Translations under genes and position numbers: made by a program
DNA from: JAEUIT01 sp044220875
Lineage (GTDB): Bacteria; Planctomycetota; Phycisphaerae; Phycisphaerales; SM1A02
Length of the DNA: 64,000 bases
Assembly: GCA_044220875.1 (NCBI GenBank)
Contig: JBGAQH010000002.1
Coordinates: 62,001 to 126,000 of the forward strand
Direction: 5' to 3'
Part shown: piece by piece, positions 46,470 through 54,876 of the stretch
Position numbering within the stretch: position 1 is the stretch's first letter
Layout of the letters: each line of letters starts with the position of its first letter
The notes under the pieces: generated by a model
The model's database searches: none
Seen by the model: the letters and a program-made list of their open reading frames with translations, nothing else
What the model was told of the DNA's origin: nothing

Positions 46470-47537
46470 TCAGCGGCATTCGATTGCCTGGCTCTTCATA
46501 AGACAGACGACCGACGAACCCGACGCGAGGGCGAGATCCCGCACCGCGCGGTGGCTCACCTCGGCCAGCAGCGGCCGCCCGCCGAGAAGCACCTCGACCA
46601 GGGCCATCCGCTCGTGGATCGAGACGCGGCCGACCACGCCCGACACCTGGTTCTGAATCGAGACGCGCCCGATCCGCGCCCCGGCAAGGGCGACGTCCTT
46701 GGGGGCGATGCTCAGGATCACGCCTTCGCCCGCTGCGGCCCCGGCCATGGGCACCGTCAGCTCGATGCCGGAGGCGATCGCGATGACGCTGGTGCCGAGC
46801 GCCGGATCATGCCCGATGACCGTGCCCTCGAGCAGGTTGACCATGCCGCGCTCGTGCACCACCGCGGCGGCGGCAGGGTCGTGAACGAGATCGCGATACG
46901 CGCCGATGCCGACCACGCGGCCCCGGTCGAGGACGAGCATCCGATCGGTCAGCCGGAGAAGCTCGCCGAGGTCGTGGCTCACGAGGATCATCGGCGTGCC
47001 CGATGCCTCGCAGGTCCGGCGCAGCCAGGGAATGATCGCGTCGCGCAGGCGCCGGTCGACGGAGGAGAGCGGCTCGTCGAGAAGCAGGAGCCGCGGCCCG
47101 CTGAGGATCGCGCGGCCCAACGCGACCCGCTGCCGCTCGCCGCCGGAGAGTTGGTCGGGCCGCTTCGCCAGATGCGGCGCGAGCTCGAGGGCACCGACCA
47201 CGTCGTCGAAGGAAACCGGCGGTCGCATTCGGCGGCGGGCGCCGTAGTTCAGGTTGTCGCGCACCGAGCGATGCGGAAAGAGCCGATGGTCCTGAAACGC
47301 CACGCCGACCGAGCGGCGGTGGGCCGGAACGCGGATGCCCAGCGCGGCGCTGAAGAGCGTCTCGCCGTCGATCTCGACGACGCCGGCGTCGGGCGCCGCC
47401 ACCCCGGCGATGAGATCGACGAGCGTGGACTTGCCGGCGCCGGATGCGCCGAAGAGGGCGAGGATCCGGTCATCGCTCTCGAACTCGACGTCGAGCGCGA
47501 ACGACCCGCGCGACCGTTGGACCCGCACGCGAATCAC
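46470..47537 (-). CDS. modC: Molybdate ABC transporter ATP-binding protein
   Basis: The 355-residue ATPase has Walker A GASGAGKST, Q-loop FQDHRLFPH, signature LSGGERQRVALGR, Walker B LLLLDEPLSSVD and an H-loop SHD. The C-terminal region (LLEGTVIGHD..., NQVSGVVGRVS, LAEVSHRAV) is the Mop/TOBE-type oxyanion-binding domain. It energises molybdate uptake by ModB. The GTG start overlaps the modB stop in a GTGA arrangement, so translation is coupled. Confidence 0.92.
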   Translation of the reverse strand: MIRVRVQRSRGSFALDVEFESDDRILALFGASGAGKSTLVDLIAGVAAPDAGVVEIDGETLFSAALGIRVPAHRRSVGVAFQDHRLFPHRSVRDNLNYGARRRMRPPVSFDDVVGALELAPHLAKRPDQLSGGERQRVALGRAILSGPRLLLLDEPLSSVDRRLRDAIIPWLRRTCEASGTPMILVSHDLGELLRLTDRMLVLDRGRVVGIGAYRDLVHDPAAAAVVHERGMVNLLEGTVIGHDPALGTSVIAIASGIELTVPMAGAAAGEGVILSIAPKDVALAGARIGRVSIQNQVSGVVGRVSIHERMALVEVLLGGRPLLAEVSHRAVRDLALASGSSVVCLMKSQAIECR

Positions 47538-48226
47538 GCCTCGCCTCCGTGGGGAGGGCCCATGCGGCGAGCGAGCAGGTCGGAGACGACGAGGGCGAGG
47601 ATCGACACCGCCACCGACAGGAGGACGAGGCGCATGGCGGGGCCGTCGCCGTCGGGTCGCTGCGAATACGCATAGATCGCGCCGGGCAGGGTCTGGGTCA
47701 CGCCCGCGATGTTCCCGGCAAAGGTGATCGTCGCCCCGAACTCGCCCAGGCTCCGCGCGAACGCAAGGGTCGCGCCGGCCACGATGCCCGGCAGGGCCAG
47801 CGGCAGCGTGACTGTCCACGCCACGCGCCACGGCCCCGCACCGAGCGTTCCCGCCGCCTGCTCCAACCGGCGGTCGACCTGTTCGATCGAGAGCCGCGCG
47901 GCCCGGACGAGCAGCGGAAAGCCCATGACCGCGGACGCGATCGCCGCCGCCTTCCACGTGAAGGCCAGGTCAACGCCGAGCCAATCGTGCAGCGGCCCTC
48001 CGACCGCACCGCGCCGGCCCAGCGTTCGGAGCAGGAGATAGCCGACGACGACGGGCGGAACGACGAGCGGCAGGTGCAACAGCGCGTCGACGAGCGTCTT
48101 GCCGGCGAATCGGCATCGGGCGAGCAGCCATGCGCAGGCCACGCCGGGCAGCAGCATGATCGCCAGGCTGGCGAGGGACACCTCAAGGGAGAGCCTGAGC
48201 GCCGACCATTCCTCGCCGCTCAACAT
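47534..48226 (-). CDS. modB: Molybdate ABC transporter permease
   Basis: The 230-residue integral membrane protein has about five or six helices and the EAA-loop sequence AAGTLGAGPWRVAWTVTLPL, which contacts ModC. LGEFGATITFAGN and TQTLPGAIY are strongly ModB-like. The ATG at 48226 forms a TGATG overlap with the modA stop; an in-frame GTG just upstream is also possible. Confidence 0.92.
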   Translation of the reverse strand: MLSGEEWSALRLSLEVSLASLAIMLLPGVACAWLLARCRFAGKTLVDALLHLPLVVPPVVVGYLLLRTLGRRGAVGGPLHDWLGVDLAFTWKAAAIASAVMGFPLLVRAARLSIEQVDRRLEQAAGTLGAGPWRVAWTVTLPLALPGIVAGATLAFARSLGEFGATITFAGNIAGVTQTLPGAIYAYSQRPDGDGPAMRLVLLSVAVSILALVVSDLLARRMGPPHGGEA

Positions 48227-49023
48227 CACCGGTTCCCGTCGGGTCGCGCCGCGACGCCGCCGCTGGGAAGGACTCGGAAGCCCGCATCCCCGAAGACGCG
48301 GGCCATCTCGTCACCGCGAAGGAACTCGACGAACGCGGCGGCGCTCGGCCCGGCGTGCGCGGTCAGCGCAATCGGATAGAGGATCGGCTGGTGACTGGCC
48401 TCGGGGAAGGTCGCGACGATCCGCACGGCCTTCGACGCGCGGGCATCGGTCGCGTAGACGATCCCGGCCTCGGCCTCGCCGCGCTCGACGAGAAGGAGCG
48501 CCGCCCGCACGTCCTTCGCGGGCAGCAGGCGGTCGTGCAGCGTCGGCAGCCAGCCGAGCCACTCGAGCGACTGCTCCGCATACCGCCCCGCCGGCACCGA
48601 CTTCGGGTCGCCGATGGCGATGCGTCCGAGCGCCGCGAGCGGCGCAGCGTCGGCACCCTTGGCGAGCGTGACGGCGAGCGAGGACGCGGTCGGCGCAACC
48701 AGCACAAGCTCGTTGCCCAGGAGATCCTGCCGCGACTCGGGCCGCATCGCGCCGGCCTCGACTGCGGAGTCCATCCATCGCTCGTCCGCGGAGAGAAAGA
48801 CCTCGGCCGGGGCGCCGGCGGCGATCTGGCGGGCAAGCGTCGCCGAGGAATCGAAGCTGAATCGCACGGGCGTTCCCGTCGTCGCCTCGAAGCGCTCTCC
48901 CGCGGTGCGCAACGCGTCGGTGGCGCTCGCGGCGGCGAAGACCGTCAGCGTTCGCGGCGCGGGCTGTTGGCCGCAGCTGACGATCGCCAACAGGCTGGCC
49001 CCGAGAAGCGTGAGGAATCGCAT
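48226..49023 (-). CDS. modA: Molybdate-binding lipoprotein of ABC transporter
   Basis: The 265-residue periplasmic binding protein has a short signal with a lipobox-like IVSC (Cys17). It then has LTVFAAASATDAL, the conserved oxyanion-binding start of ModA, followed by FSFDSSATLARQI, GAPAEVFLSAD and a C-terminal FLRGDEMARVFGDAGF. ModA proteins bind molybdate or tungstate between two lobes. It is the first gene of the modABC run; the 240 bases upstream (49024-49263) hold its promoter, and I saw no ModE-type site or molybdenum-cofactor riboswitch there. Confidence 0.92.
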   Translation of the reverse strand: MRFLTLLGASLLAIVSCGQQPAPRTLTVFAAASATDALRTAGERFEATTGTPVRFSFDSSATLARQIAAGAPAEVFLSADERWMDSAVEAGAMRPESRQDLLGNELVLVAPTASSLAVTLAKGADAAPLAALGRIAIGDPKSVPAGRYAEQSLEWLGWLPTLHDRLLPAKDVRAALLLVERGEAEAGIVYATDARASKAVRIVATFPEASHQPILYPIALTAHAGPSAAAFVEFLRGDEMARVFGDAGFRVLPSGGVAARPDGNR

Positions 49024-49263
49024 GGGGAGATCGTACCCGGACGCGCACGCTCGCCATTCCGGTGTGAGCACCGCAGAGCGGCCGCTCGTCGGAGAGGGAC
49101 GGCACTCCGACCGCCGCTGCCCACATGCCTCGCTCCCACGCATCCGTCGCGAGTCATCGACGTCCTTCGTACCGACCAACGACGGGCCGCACGCGGCGCT
49201 CGCGGCGAGCCGCGGCCCGAGGCGTAGCGCCTTCGAAGGGCGACGTCGCTGTATCCTTCCCGC

Positions 49264-50112
49264 ATGGCCCCGCACCGTGCCGCGCACGAGATCGTCGTCG
49301 AGAACCTCTCCAAGGGATTCGGCGGGAAGCCCGTGCTTGCGGGGGTGAACCTGACGGTCGACTGCGGCGAGCTCGTCGCGATCGTGGGCGGCTCGGGCTG
49401 CGGCAAGACGGTGCTGCTGAAGCACCTCACCGGACACTTCGCGCCGGACGGCGGCCGCGTTCTCATGGCCGATCACGGCTGCGAGCCTGCAGCCGACGGC
49501 ACCGCCCCGCTGCGGGACGTCAACACCCTCGCCGAGCGCGACCTCGACCAGATTCGCGCCCATTGGGGCGTCGTCTTCCAGCGGAACGCCCTTCTCACCG
49601 GCACCGTCTTCCGCAACCTGGCGATGATGCCGCGCGAACTCAAGGGCATGACCGACGACGAGATTCGCCCTCGGGCCCGCAAGGCCCTTCGGGACGTCGG
49701 CCTCGACCCGGACCTGGTCATCGACCGCGACCGCGAGGAGCTCTCCGGCGGCATGGCCAAACGGGTCGCGATCGCTCGGGCACTGGTGATGGATCCGGTG
49801 CTCCTGGTGTACGACGAGCCGACCTCGGGCCTCGATCCCGAGATGTGCGTGCAGATCCACGACCTCATCCGCGTCACCCACGAGACGCAGCCGGCGCTCG
49901 CCTCGGAGCGGCCGGGCCTCGCCCGGACGACCATCGTCGTCACCCACGACACCGGCCTGCTCCATCGACTCGCGCCGCGCGTGGTCATGCTCTTCGCCGG
50001 CACCGTCCGCTTCGACGGCAGCTACGAGCAGTTCATCGCCAGCGACGATCCGCACATCACGCCCTACCTCGGCGAGATGGCGTCGCTGCAGCGGCGCAAC
50101 CACGACGAGTGA
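49264..50112 (+). CDS. MlaF-like ABC transporter ATP-binding protein
   Basis: The 282-residue ATPase has Walker A GGSGCGKT, Q-loop VFQRNALLTGTVFRN, signature LSGGMAKRVAIARAL, Walker B LLVYDEPTSGLD and switch VTHD. The signature wording LSGGMxKR and FQ.NALL.G.TVF favour the Mla (retrograde phospholipid) or Ttg2-type transporters. Its permease and MCE partners are not nearby, so it may serve a complex encoded elsewhere. It has no standard ribosome site directly upstream. Confidence 0.85.
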   Translation: MAPHRAAHEIVVENLSKGFGGKPVLAGVNLTVDCGELVAIVGGSGCGKTVLLKHLTGHFAPDGGRVLMADHGCEPAADGTAPLRDVNTLAERDLDQIRAHWGVVFQRNALLTGTVFRNLAMMPRELKGMTDDEIRPRARKALRDVGLDPDLVIDRDREELSGGMAKRVAIARALVMDPVLLVYDEPTSGLDPEMCVQIHDLIRVTHETQPALASERPGLARTTIVVTHDTGLLHRLAPRVVMLFAGTVRFDGSYEQFIASDDPHITPYLGEMASLQRRNHDE

Positions 50113-50125
50113 CGGAGGCCACGGA

Positions 50126-50154
50126 AAAGGCGCCGCGCGATGCGCGGCGCCTTT
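50126..50154. terminator. Bidirectional hairpin terminator
   Basis: A perfect 13-bp stem, AAAGGCGCCGCGC / GCGCGGCGCCTTT, encloses a GAT loop between the convergent MlaF-like and prepilin-like genes. The A and T ends provide a short U-tract in both directions. Confidence 0.85.
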
Positions 50155-50187
50155 CGATGGTGCACTGGTCGCCCGCCGGAGCGGCGG

Positions 50188-51324
50188 TCACTTCGAGCCG
50201 ATGGTGTCGCGGCCGAGGATGCCGTCCGTGGTGAGGATGTGATACGAGGTGTTCACCATGAAGTCGTAGCTCTGGGCGCCGAAGTAGCCATTCGCGCCGA
50301 AGGGCGAACCGCGATGCCAGAGCCCCTTCTCGACGGCGGACGCGTCGGCCGTGGCCTTCGCCCGGGCATCGCTTTCCATCGCGTCGGCGACGCCCATCAC
50401 CGAGATGTGTCCGTCGAAGAACATCGTCGCCGGCGCCGAGTTGTAGCCGTGGTTGAAGTACCAGGGCTCGCCGGTGCCGGTCGCGCCGTTGGGGCCTTGG
50501 GCGAAGTTCGGGTTCACCGCGGACTCCATGTTCTGGAGCCACGCGTGCTCGAGCATGCGGGTCTTCAGGTCCGGATAGACCGACTGGCCGACCGCCGGGC
50601 TTCGATAGCCGCCGGCCATCGAGTCGGGGTTCTTCCAGCCCTTCGCGCCGTGGACTTCCGGGGCCCACATGGCGGCCGGGCTCCAGCAATAGGTGCTGAA
50701 GGCGCTGATCTGGCCGTCCCACGTGAACTGGGCGGGAAGGCCCATGTACTTCTCGGCGCCGGCGAGCGTAACGCGATCCTTCGGCGCCCAGAACACCGGG
50801 TCGTAGTAGCGGCCGTTCACGTAGCCGGTGAAGGCCTTGACGTTCGGCAGGCGGAACGAGCCGAAGCCGGCATCGACTCCGGTATAGGTGATTGGCTTGT
50901 ACACCGCCCAGTTCTCGGCGCAGCTTCCCGGGAAGCCGGCGCACTTGCCGGTGCCGATGAAGTAGCCCCACATCGCGCCGTTGGCGTCCCAGCCGACGAG
51001 CTGCTGCGGCGGGCAGGAGATCGTCGTGGTGTACGTGACGCAGTTGCCGCCGACGAGGCCGGCGTCATCGGGACACGCGGTGAACTGGCGATCGTTCCAG
51101 TCCGACCCGTAGGCCGCGTTCGCCGCTGCGAGATTGCGAAGGTTGCCCAGGCTCTGGGTCAAGAGCGCCGTGTCGCGAGCCTTGCCGATGGCCGGCAGCA
51201 GGATCGCGATGAGGAGCGCGATGATCGAGACGACAACCAGCAGCTCGACGATCGTGAACGCGCGGCGCGCGAAACGACCGGACGGCTGCAAACGAGACCG
51301 ACGACCCACACACGATGGTGACAT
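50188..51324 (-). CDS. Prepilin-type N-terminal cleavage protein, pseudopilin-like
   Basis: The 378-residue product has the type IV prepilin signature near the N terminus: a basic stretch, then RRA|FTIVELLVVVSIIALLIAI, with Phe23 at +1 and Glu27 at +5. Position -1 is Ala where Gly is standard. The large C-terminal domain has a late FFDGHISVMG motif, as in the H-X9-DG processing-associated proteins numerous in planctomycetes. It is expected to be cleaved by a prepilin peptidase and assembled into a pseudopilus-like structure. No type II secretion genes are nearby. Confidence 0.85.
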   Translation of the reverse strand: MSPSCVGRRSRLQPSGRFARRAFTIVELLVVVSIIALLIAILLPAIGKARDTALLTQSLGNLRNLAAANAAYGSDWNDRQFTACPDDAGLVGGNCVTYTTTISCPPQQLVGWDANGAMWGYFIGTGKCAGFPGSCAENWAVYKPITYTGVDAGFGSFRLPNVKAFTGYVNGRYYDPVFWAPKDRVTLAGAEKYMGLPAQFTWDGQISAFSTYCWSPAAMWAPEVHGAKGWKNPDSMAGGYRSPAVGQSVYPDLKTRMLEHAWLQNMESAVNPNFAQGPNGATGTGEPWYFNHGYNSAPATMFFDGHISVMGVADAMESDARAKATADASAVEKGLWHRGSPFGANGYFGAQSYDFMVNTSYHILTTDGILGRDTIGSK

Positions 51325-51690
51325 GACGCCCCCGAGCGGCTTGAGCCGCGCGAACGCCCGAGCGAGGACGACCTCGGCGCACCCACACTACCTGCGTCGA
51401 GAAGTCGCCCCCATGCTTGAAGATCCCCAGACGTGCGCCGAATCTTCGGGAGTCGGGCAGCGCAAGCGCTGTCGGCACCCTCATTGTGCAGCGAATCCGG
51501 CCGTCGATGCGTCGAAGGCCTGCAAATTCGCGGCGTTTCTTCGGATGCTCGCCGCGTGCGATGGGGTGGATACGGGTATCGCGCCGCCGGCGCCAGCGGG
51601 TGCCGTGAGCATCCCCGCGGTTGTGGCATTGTTCACAAAGGGATCGGCACAGCGCTCGACCGACTCCGTCATGCCCGCCGAGCGAACCAC
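51325..51690. other. Gap upstream of the prepilin-like gene containing a questionable small frame
   Basis: It separates the chemotaxis operon's last gene from the prepilin-like gene. On the minus strand a 69-codon frame (51481-51690) begins with GTG directly after the TAA of the upstream gene. An internal ATG at 51672 starts MTESVERCADPFVNN. Third-position GC is visibly lower than in neighbouring genes, so I rate it a possible but unproven gene. No other structure is seen. Confidence 0.3.
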
Positions 51691-52254
51691 TTAGGCGGTC
51701 ACGTCGACGAAGGAGCCTGGCGTCGAGGGGCGAAGGATCGCGCCGAGCAGCGCTCCGCCGTCATCGCCATCGCCGTCCGACTCGCCCTCGGCGCCGCCGG
51801 CATGTTCGGCAGCGGTGGCTGCGTCGAGGGTCGCAAGCGCCTGCTGCAGATTGGCCCAGCGGGCGCTGTCCGCGTCGGCGGCTCCCGGCCCAGGCGCGGC
51901 GGGTCGGGCGCCGCTCGCCTCGAGGGCGCTCCGCACCTCGGAGCGGAAGGACTTCGGATCGACGCCGGAGTCGCGGAGCGTGGCGTCGACGGTCGCATCG
52001 ATCGCCGCCTTCGGGTCCGCGGCGGCGGAAAGGTCGAGTCCGTTCACCGCCTCCCGAATTCGGCCGTTGATCGTGGCCATCTGTCCGGCGCTGATGCCGA
52101 GGCGCTTGGCGGCGGAGGCCAGCGCCGAGTGCGCCCTGGCCCGCTGCTGCGGCGCGGGCCGCGGCGGCGGCGCGGACGATCGCGCCGCCGTCGAGGGGCG
52201 CGCGGCGCCCATGGCGAGGGAAGGGCCGCGGAGGGAGAGCGACACTGGGGTCAT
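51691..52254 (-). CDS. Uncharacterised protein at the end of the chemotaxis operon
   Basis: The 187-residue protein has a Pro/Ala-rich N-terminal segment, a helical middle (LGISAGQMATINGRIREAVNG, DATVDATLRDSGVDP) and an acidic Gly/Asp-rich stretch, ending GSFVDVTA. No membrane segment or signal is seen. Its start overlaps cheR by four bases (ATGA), which places it in the che operon. I do not recognise the family. Confidence 0.7.
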   Translation of the reverse strand: MTPVSLSLRGPSLAMGAARPSTAARSSAPPPRPAPQQRARAHSALASAAKRLGISAGQMATINGRIREAVNGLDLSAAADPKAAIDATVDATLRDSGVDPKSFRSEVRSALEASGARPAAPGPGAADADSARWANLQQALATLDAATAAEHAGGAEGESDGDGDDGGALLGAILRPSTPGSFVDVTA

Positions 52255-53228
52255 CGGATTACCTGTGCGCCACCGAAGGTCCGCACGCCGTCGTCGGCGC
52301 GTCCTCCGGCGGGCGATTCGGCGGGGTCATGCGGCCCGCTTGGCGGGCGCGGGGTCGTCGAGGGCGTGGCCGTCGTCGGCGCAGGCGGCGGCGCCTGCTG
52401 TGGGTCGAGCGGCGTCGGGCTGTAGTACACCGACCGGTCGGTGTTCACCGCCCGATAGGAGGGATCGATGTTCATCGTCGTCTCGGCGCTTCCGAGGAAG
52501 AGGTAGCCGTGCGGAAGGAGGCAGCCCTTCATCCGCTTGAGGATCGTCTTCTTGGTCGGAACGTCGAAGTAGATCATCACGTTCCGCAGGAAGATCAGGT
52601 CGAAGGGCGTCATCACCGGCCAGGGCTGGATGAGGTTCATCGACTTGAAGGTGATGAGATTCCGGATCTCGTCCTTCACCTTCCAGCGGTCGGCGTCCTT
52701 CGTGAAGTACTTGATCAGGTACGCCGCGGGCAGTCCGCGGTTGACCTCGAGCTGCGAGAAACTGCCGGCCTCGGCGGCCTTGAGCACGCGCGGCGAGAGG
52801 TCGGTCGCGAGGATGTTGACCTTCCAGTCCTTGAGCGCCGGGAAGTTCTCGCGGATGAGCATCGCGAGGCTGTAGGGCTCCTGACCGGTCGAGCACGCGC
52901 CGCACCAGATCGAGAGCTGGCGATTGCCCGCCCGCTTGGCCATGATCTCGGGGATCACCGTCTTCTTCAGCGCCTCGAACGGATGGAAGTCGCGGAAGAA
53001 GAGGGTCTCGTTGGTGGTGAGGGCGTCGATCACCTTGGTGACGAGATCGCCGTTGGGCTTGGCCCGCAGCTCCTTCACCAGCGCCTCGATGCTCGGCATG
53101 CCGAGCACCCCGGCAAGCTCCCCGAGGCGCGATTCGACGAGGTATTCCTTGCCGGGCTCGAGGACGATCGCCGCCTGGGTGTGGGCCAGTTGCGCGATGT
53201 AGTCGAAGTCCTCCTTGGAGACGTTCAT
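52251..53228 (-). CDS. cheR: Chemotaxis protein methyltransferase CheR
   Basis: The 325-residue enzyme has an N-terminal helical domain and a SAM-binding domain with LSIWCGACSTGQEPYSLAM, ILATDLSPRVL, FDLIFLRNVMIYFD and FLGSAETTM. It methylates glutamates on receptors. Unlike the classical protein, it has a Pro-rich tail of about 55 residues ending FGGAQVIR. It overlaps the cheB stop by one base, so methylation and demethylation enzymes are co-expressed. Confidence 0.95.
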   Translation of the reverse strand: MNVSKEDFDYIAQLAHTQAAIVLEPGKEYLVESRLGELAGVLGMPSIEALVKELRAKPNGDLVTKVIDALTTNETLFFRDFHPFEALKKTVIPEIMAKRAGNRQLSIWCGACSTGQEPYSLAMLIRENFPALKDWKVNILATDLSPRVLKAAEAGSFSQLEVNRGLPAAYLIKYFTKDADRWKVKDEIRNLITFKSMNLIQPWPVMTPFDLIFLRNVMIYFDVPTKKTILKRMKGCLLPHGYLFLGSAETTMNIDPSYRAVNTDRSVYYSPTPLDPQQAPPPAPTTATPSTTPRPPSGPHDPAESPAGGRADDGVRTFGGAQVIR

Positions 53229-54340
53229 TATGCCGCCTCCAATCCGGCGCCGACGTTCGGCGTCACGAGCGGCGCGACGCAACGCGTCGCCCGCACCAGC
53301 TCCTGTGCGACGGAACCCAACGGGAGGACGCGGTCGGCGACGCCGGCATCGACCACGGCGCCGGGCATTCCCCAGACGACGCTTGTGGCCTTGTCCTGCG
53401 CGAACACCTGGCCCTGCCGTTCGCGGATGTGCTCGCAGCCGTGCGCACCGTCCTGACCCATGCCGGTGAGGACGACGCCCAGCGTGCCGGCGCCGTATGT
53501 CGCGGCGACCGAACGGAAGAGCACGTCCACCGCGGGACGGCAGGAGTTCTCGGGCGGATCGTCGTTGAGGGCGAGGCGCACGGTCGTTCCGTCGCGTCGC
53601 ACCGTCATGTGGCGCCCGCCCGGGGCGATGTAGACGTGGCCGGGGCGAATCGCCTCACCCTCCGCCCCCTCGTGGAACTTCAGCCGGCTTCGCTTTCCGA
53701 GTCGCTCGGCGAGCAGTCCCGTGAAGAGCGGCGGCATGTGCTGGACGATCACGATCGGCACGGGAAACTCGGCGGGCAGCACGGTGAGGACGTCGGCGAG
53801 CGCGTTGGGACCGCCGGTCGACGTGCCGATGCACACGATCTCGACCGGCGAGGTCGCCATGCGCCGGACCGGCTCGCGCGGCGCGCCGACGGGCGTCGCC
53901 GGTCGCGTCGGCACGGTGCGGGCCGGCAGCGCGGCGCGGCAGTGGGCCTTGATCTTGGGAATGAGCTCCTCCTCGAGCCGGGCGATGCTCTCGCCGACGC
54001 TGCCGACGTTGGCCGGCTTCGTCACGTAGTCGGTGGCTCCCGCGGCGATCGCGTCGAGGGTCGCCTCGGCGCCGCGGCGCGTCAGCGTGCTGAACATGAT
54101 GATGGGGAGCTTCGGGTAGATCTTCCGCACCTCACGGAGCGTCTCGAGGCCGTTCATCTCCGGCATCTCGACGTCCAGGGTCACGATGTCGGGGTTCACC
54201 TGCGGAATCTTCTGCAGGCCGATGCGGCCGTTCGCCGCCGTCCCCACGACCTCGATGTCGGGGTCGCGCGACAGCGACTCGGTGATGAGCTTTCGCATCA
54301 CCACTGCGTCGTCAACGATGAGTGCACGGATCCGCGGCAT
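53228..54340 (-). CDS. cheB: Chemotaxis response regulator / receptor methylesterase CheB
   Basis: The 370-residue protein combines a receiver domain (Asp56 in LDVEMPEMNG, Lys108 in TKP) with a methylesterase domain. The catalytic triad is Ser174 (GTSTGGP), His201 (VQHMP) and Asp297 (TGMGQDG). It removes methyl groups from receptors when phosphorylated by CheA. AGGAAGG precedes the ATG. About 43 bases separate it from the upstream regulator gene. Confidence 0.95.
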   Translation of the reverse strand: MPRIRALIVDDAVVMRKLITESLSRDPDIEVVGTAANGRIGLQKIPQVNPDIVTLDVEMPEMNGLETLREVRKIYPKLPIIMFSTLTRRGAEATLDAIAAGATDYVTKPANVGSVGESIARLEEELIPKIKAHCRAALPARTVPTRPATPVGAPREPVRRMATSPVEIVCIGTSTGGPNALADVLTVLPAEFPVPIVIVQHMPPLFTGLLAERLGKRSRLKFHEGAEGEAIRPGHVYIAPGGRHMTVRRDGTTVRLALNDDPPENSCRPAVDVLFRSVAATYGAGTLGVVLTGMGQDGAHGCEHIRERQGQVFAQDKATSVVWGMPGAVVDAGVADRVLPLGSVAQELVRATRCVAPLVTPNVGAGLEAA

Positions 54341-54383
54341 GAGTGGTCGCCTTCCTGAAGAGTCCGGTCCCGGGATCGCCGGT

Positions 54384-54791
54384 TCAGAGCAATCCGAGAA
54401 CCTGGAGCTTCTCCGTGAGCGATTCCTTCGAGACGGGCTTCATGAGGAACTCGTTGGCACCGGCCTCAAGCGCCTGCGTCACGTTCTCGATCGCGTTGCG
54501 GGTCGTGACCAGCATGATCTTCATCGCGTCGAAGTCGGGATTCCGGCGGAGGACCTGCACGAGCTGGAGCCCGTTGATCTCCGGCATTTCCCAGTCGATC
54601 AGCGCCACGCTGAACGGGTCGCGCGGATCGTTGTGGATCAGCTTCTCGAGGCCGTCGCGGCCGTCGATCGCCGTCTCGGTCCGGAACGAGAGCTCGCCGG
54701 CGAGGTATTGCAGGAGACTGCGGATCGGCGTCGAGTCGTCGACGATCAGCATCTTCGGGCGGGCCTGTTCCGGATCGGTGACTTCTGCCAT
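54384..54791 (-). CDS. CheY-like single-domain response regulator
   Basis: The 135-residue receiver domain has phospho-acceptor Asp66 (IDWEMPEING), an acidic pair VDDS at 18-20, Thr at TTRN and the Lys of FLMKP. It has no output domain. A strong AGGAGG lies before the ATG at 54791, which excludes an upstream start. It is a second CheY-type protein in the operon besides the gene at 59995, so one may act as phosphate sink or be tied to a different output. Confidence 0.93.
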   Translation of the reverse strand: MAEVTDPEQARPKMLIVDDSTPIRSLLQYLAGELSFRTETAIDGRDGLEKLIHNDPRDPFSVALIDWEMPEINGLQLVQVLRRNPDFDAMKIMLVTTRNAIENVTQALEAGANEFLMKPVSKESLTEKLQVLGLL

Positions 54792-54876
54792 GGGAATCCT
54801 CCTGAAGCGGACAACCCGGGCGGGTCGATGCGGCCCCCTCGGCCGCACCGAACCGTCGCCCGGGCTGCTTCTCCGC

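Noticed and set aside
49024..49263. Molybdenum-cofactor riboswitch or ModE site upstream of modA
   Set aside because: No conserved aptamer helices or palindromic ModE-like box could be traced by eye.
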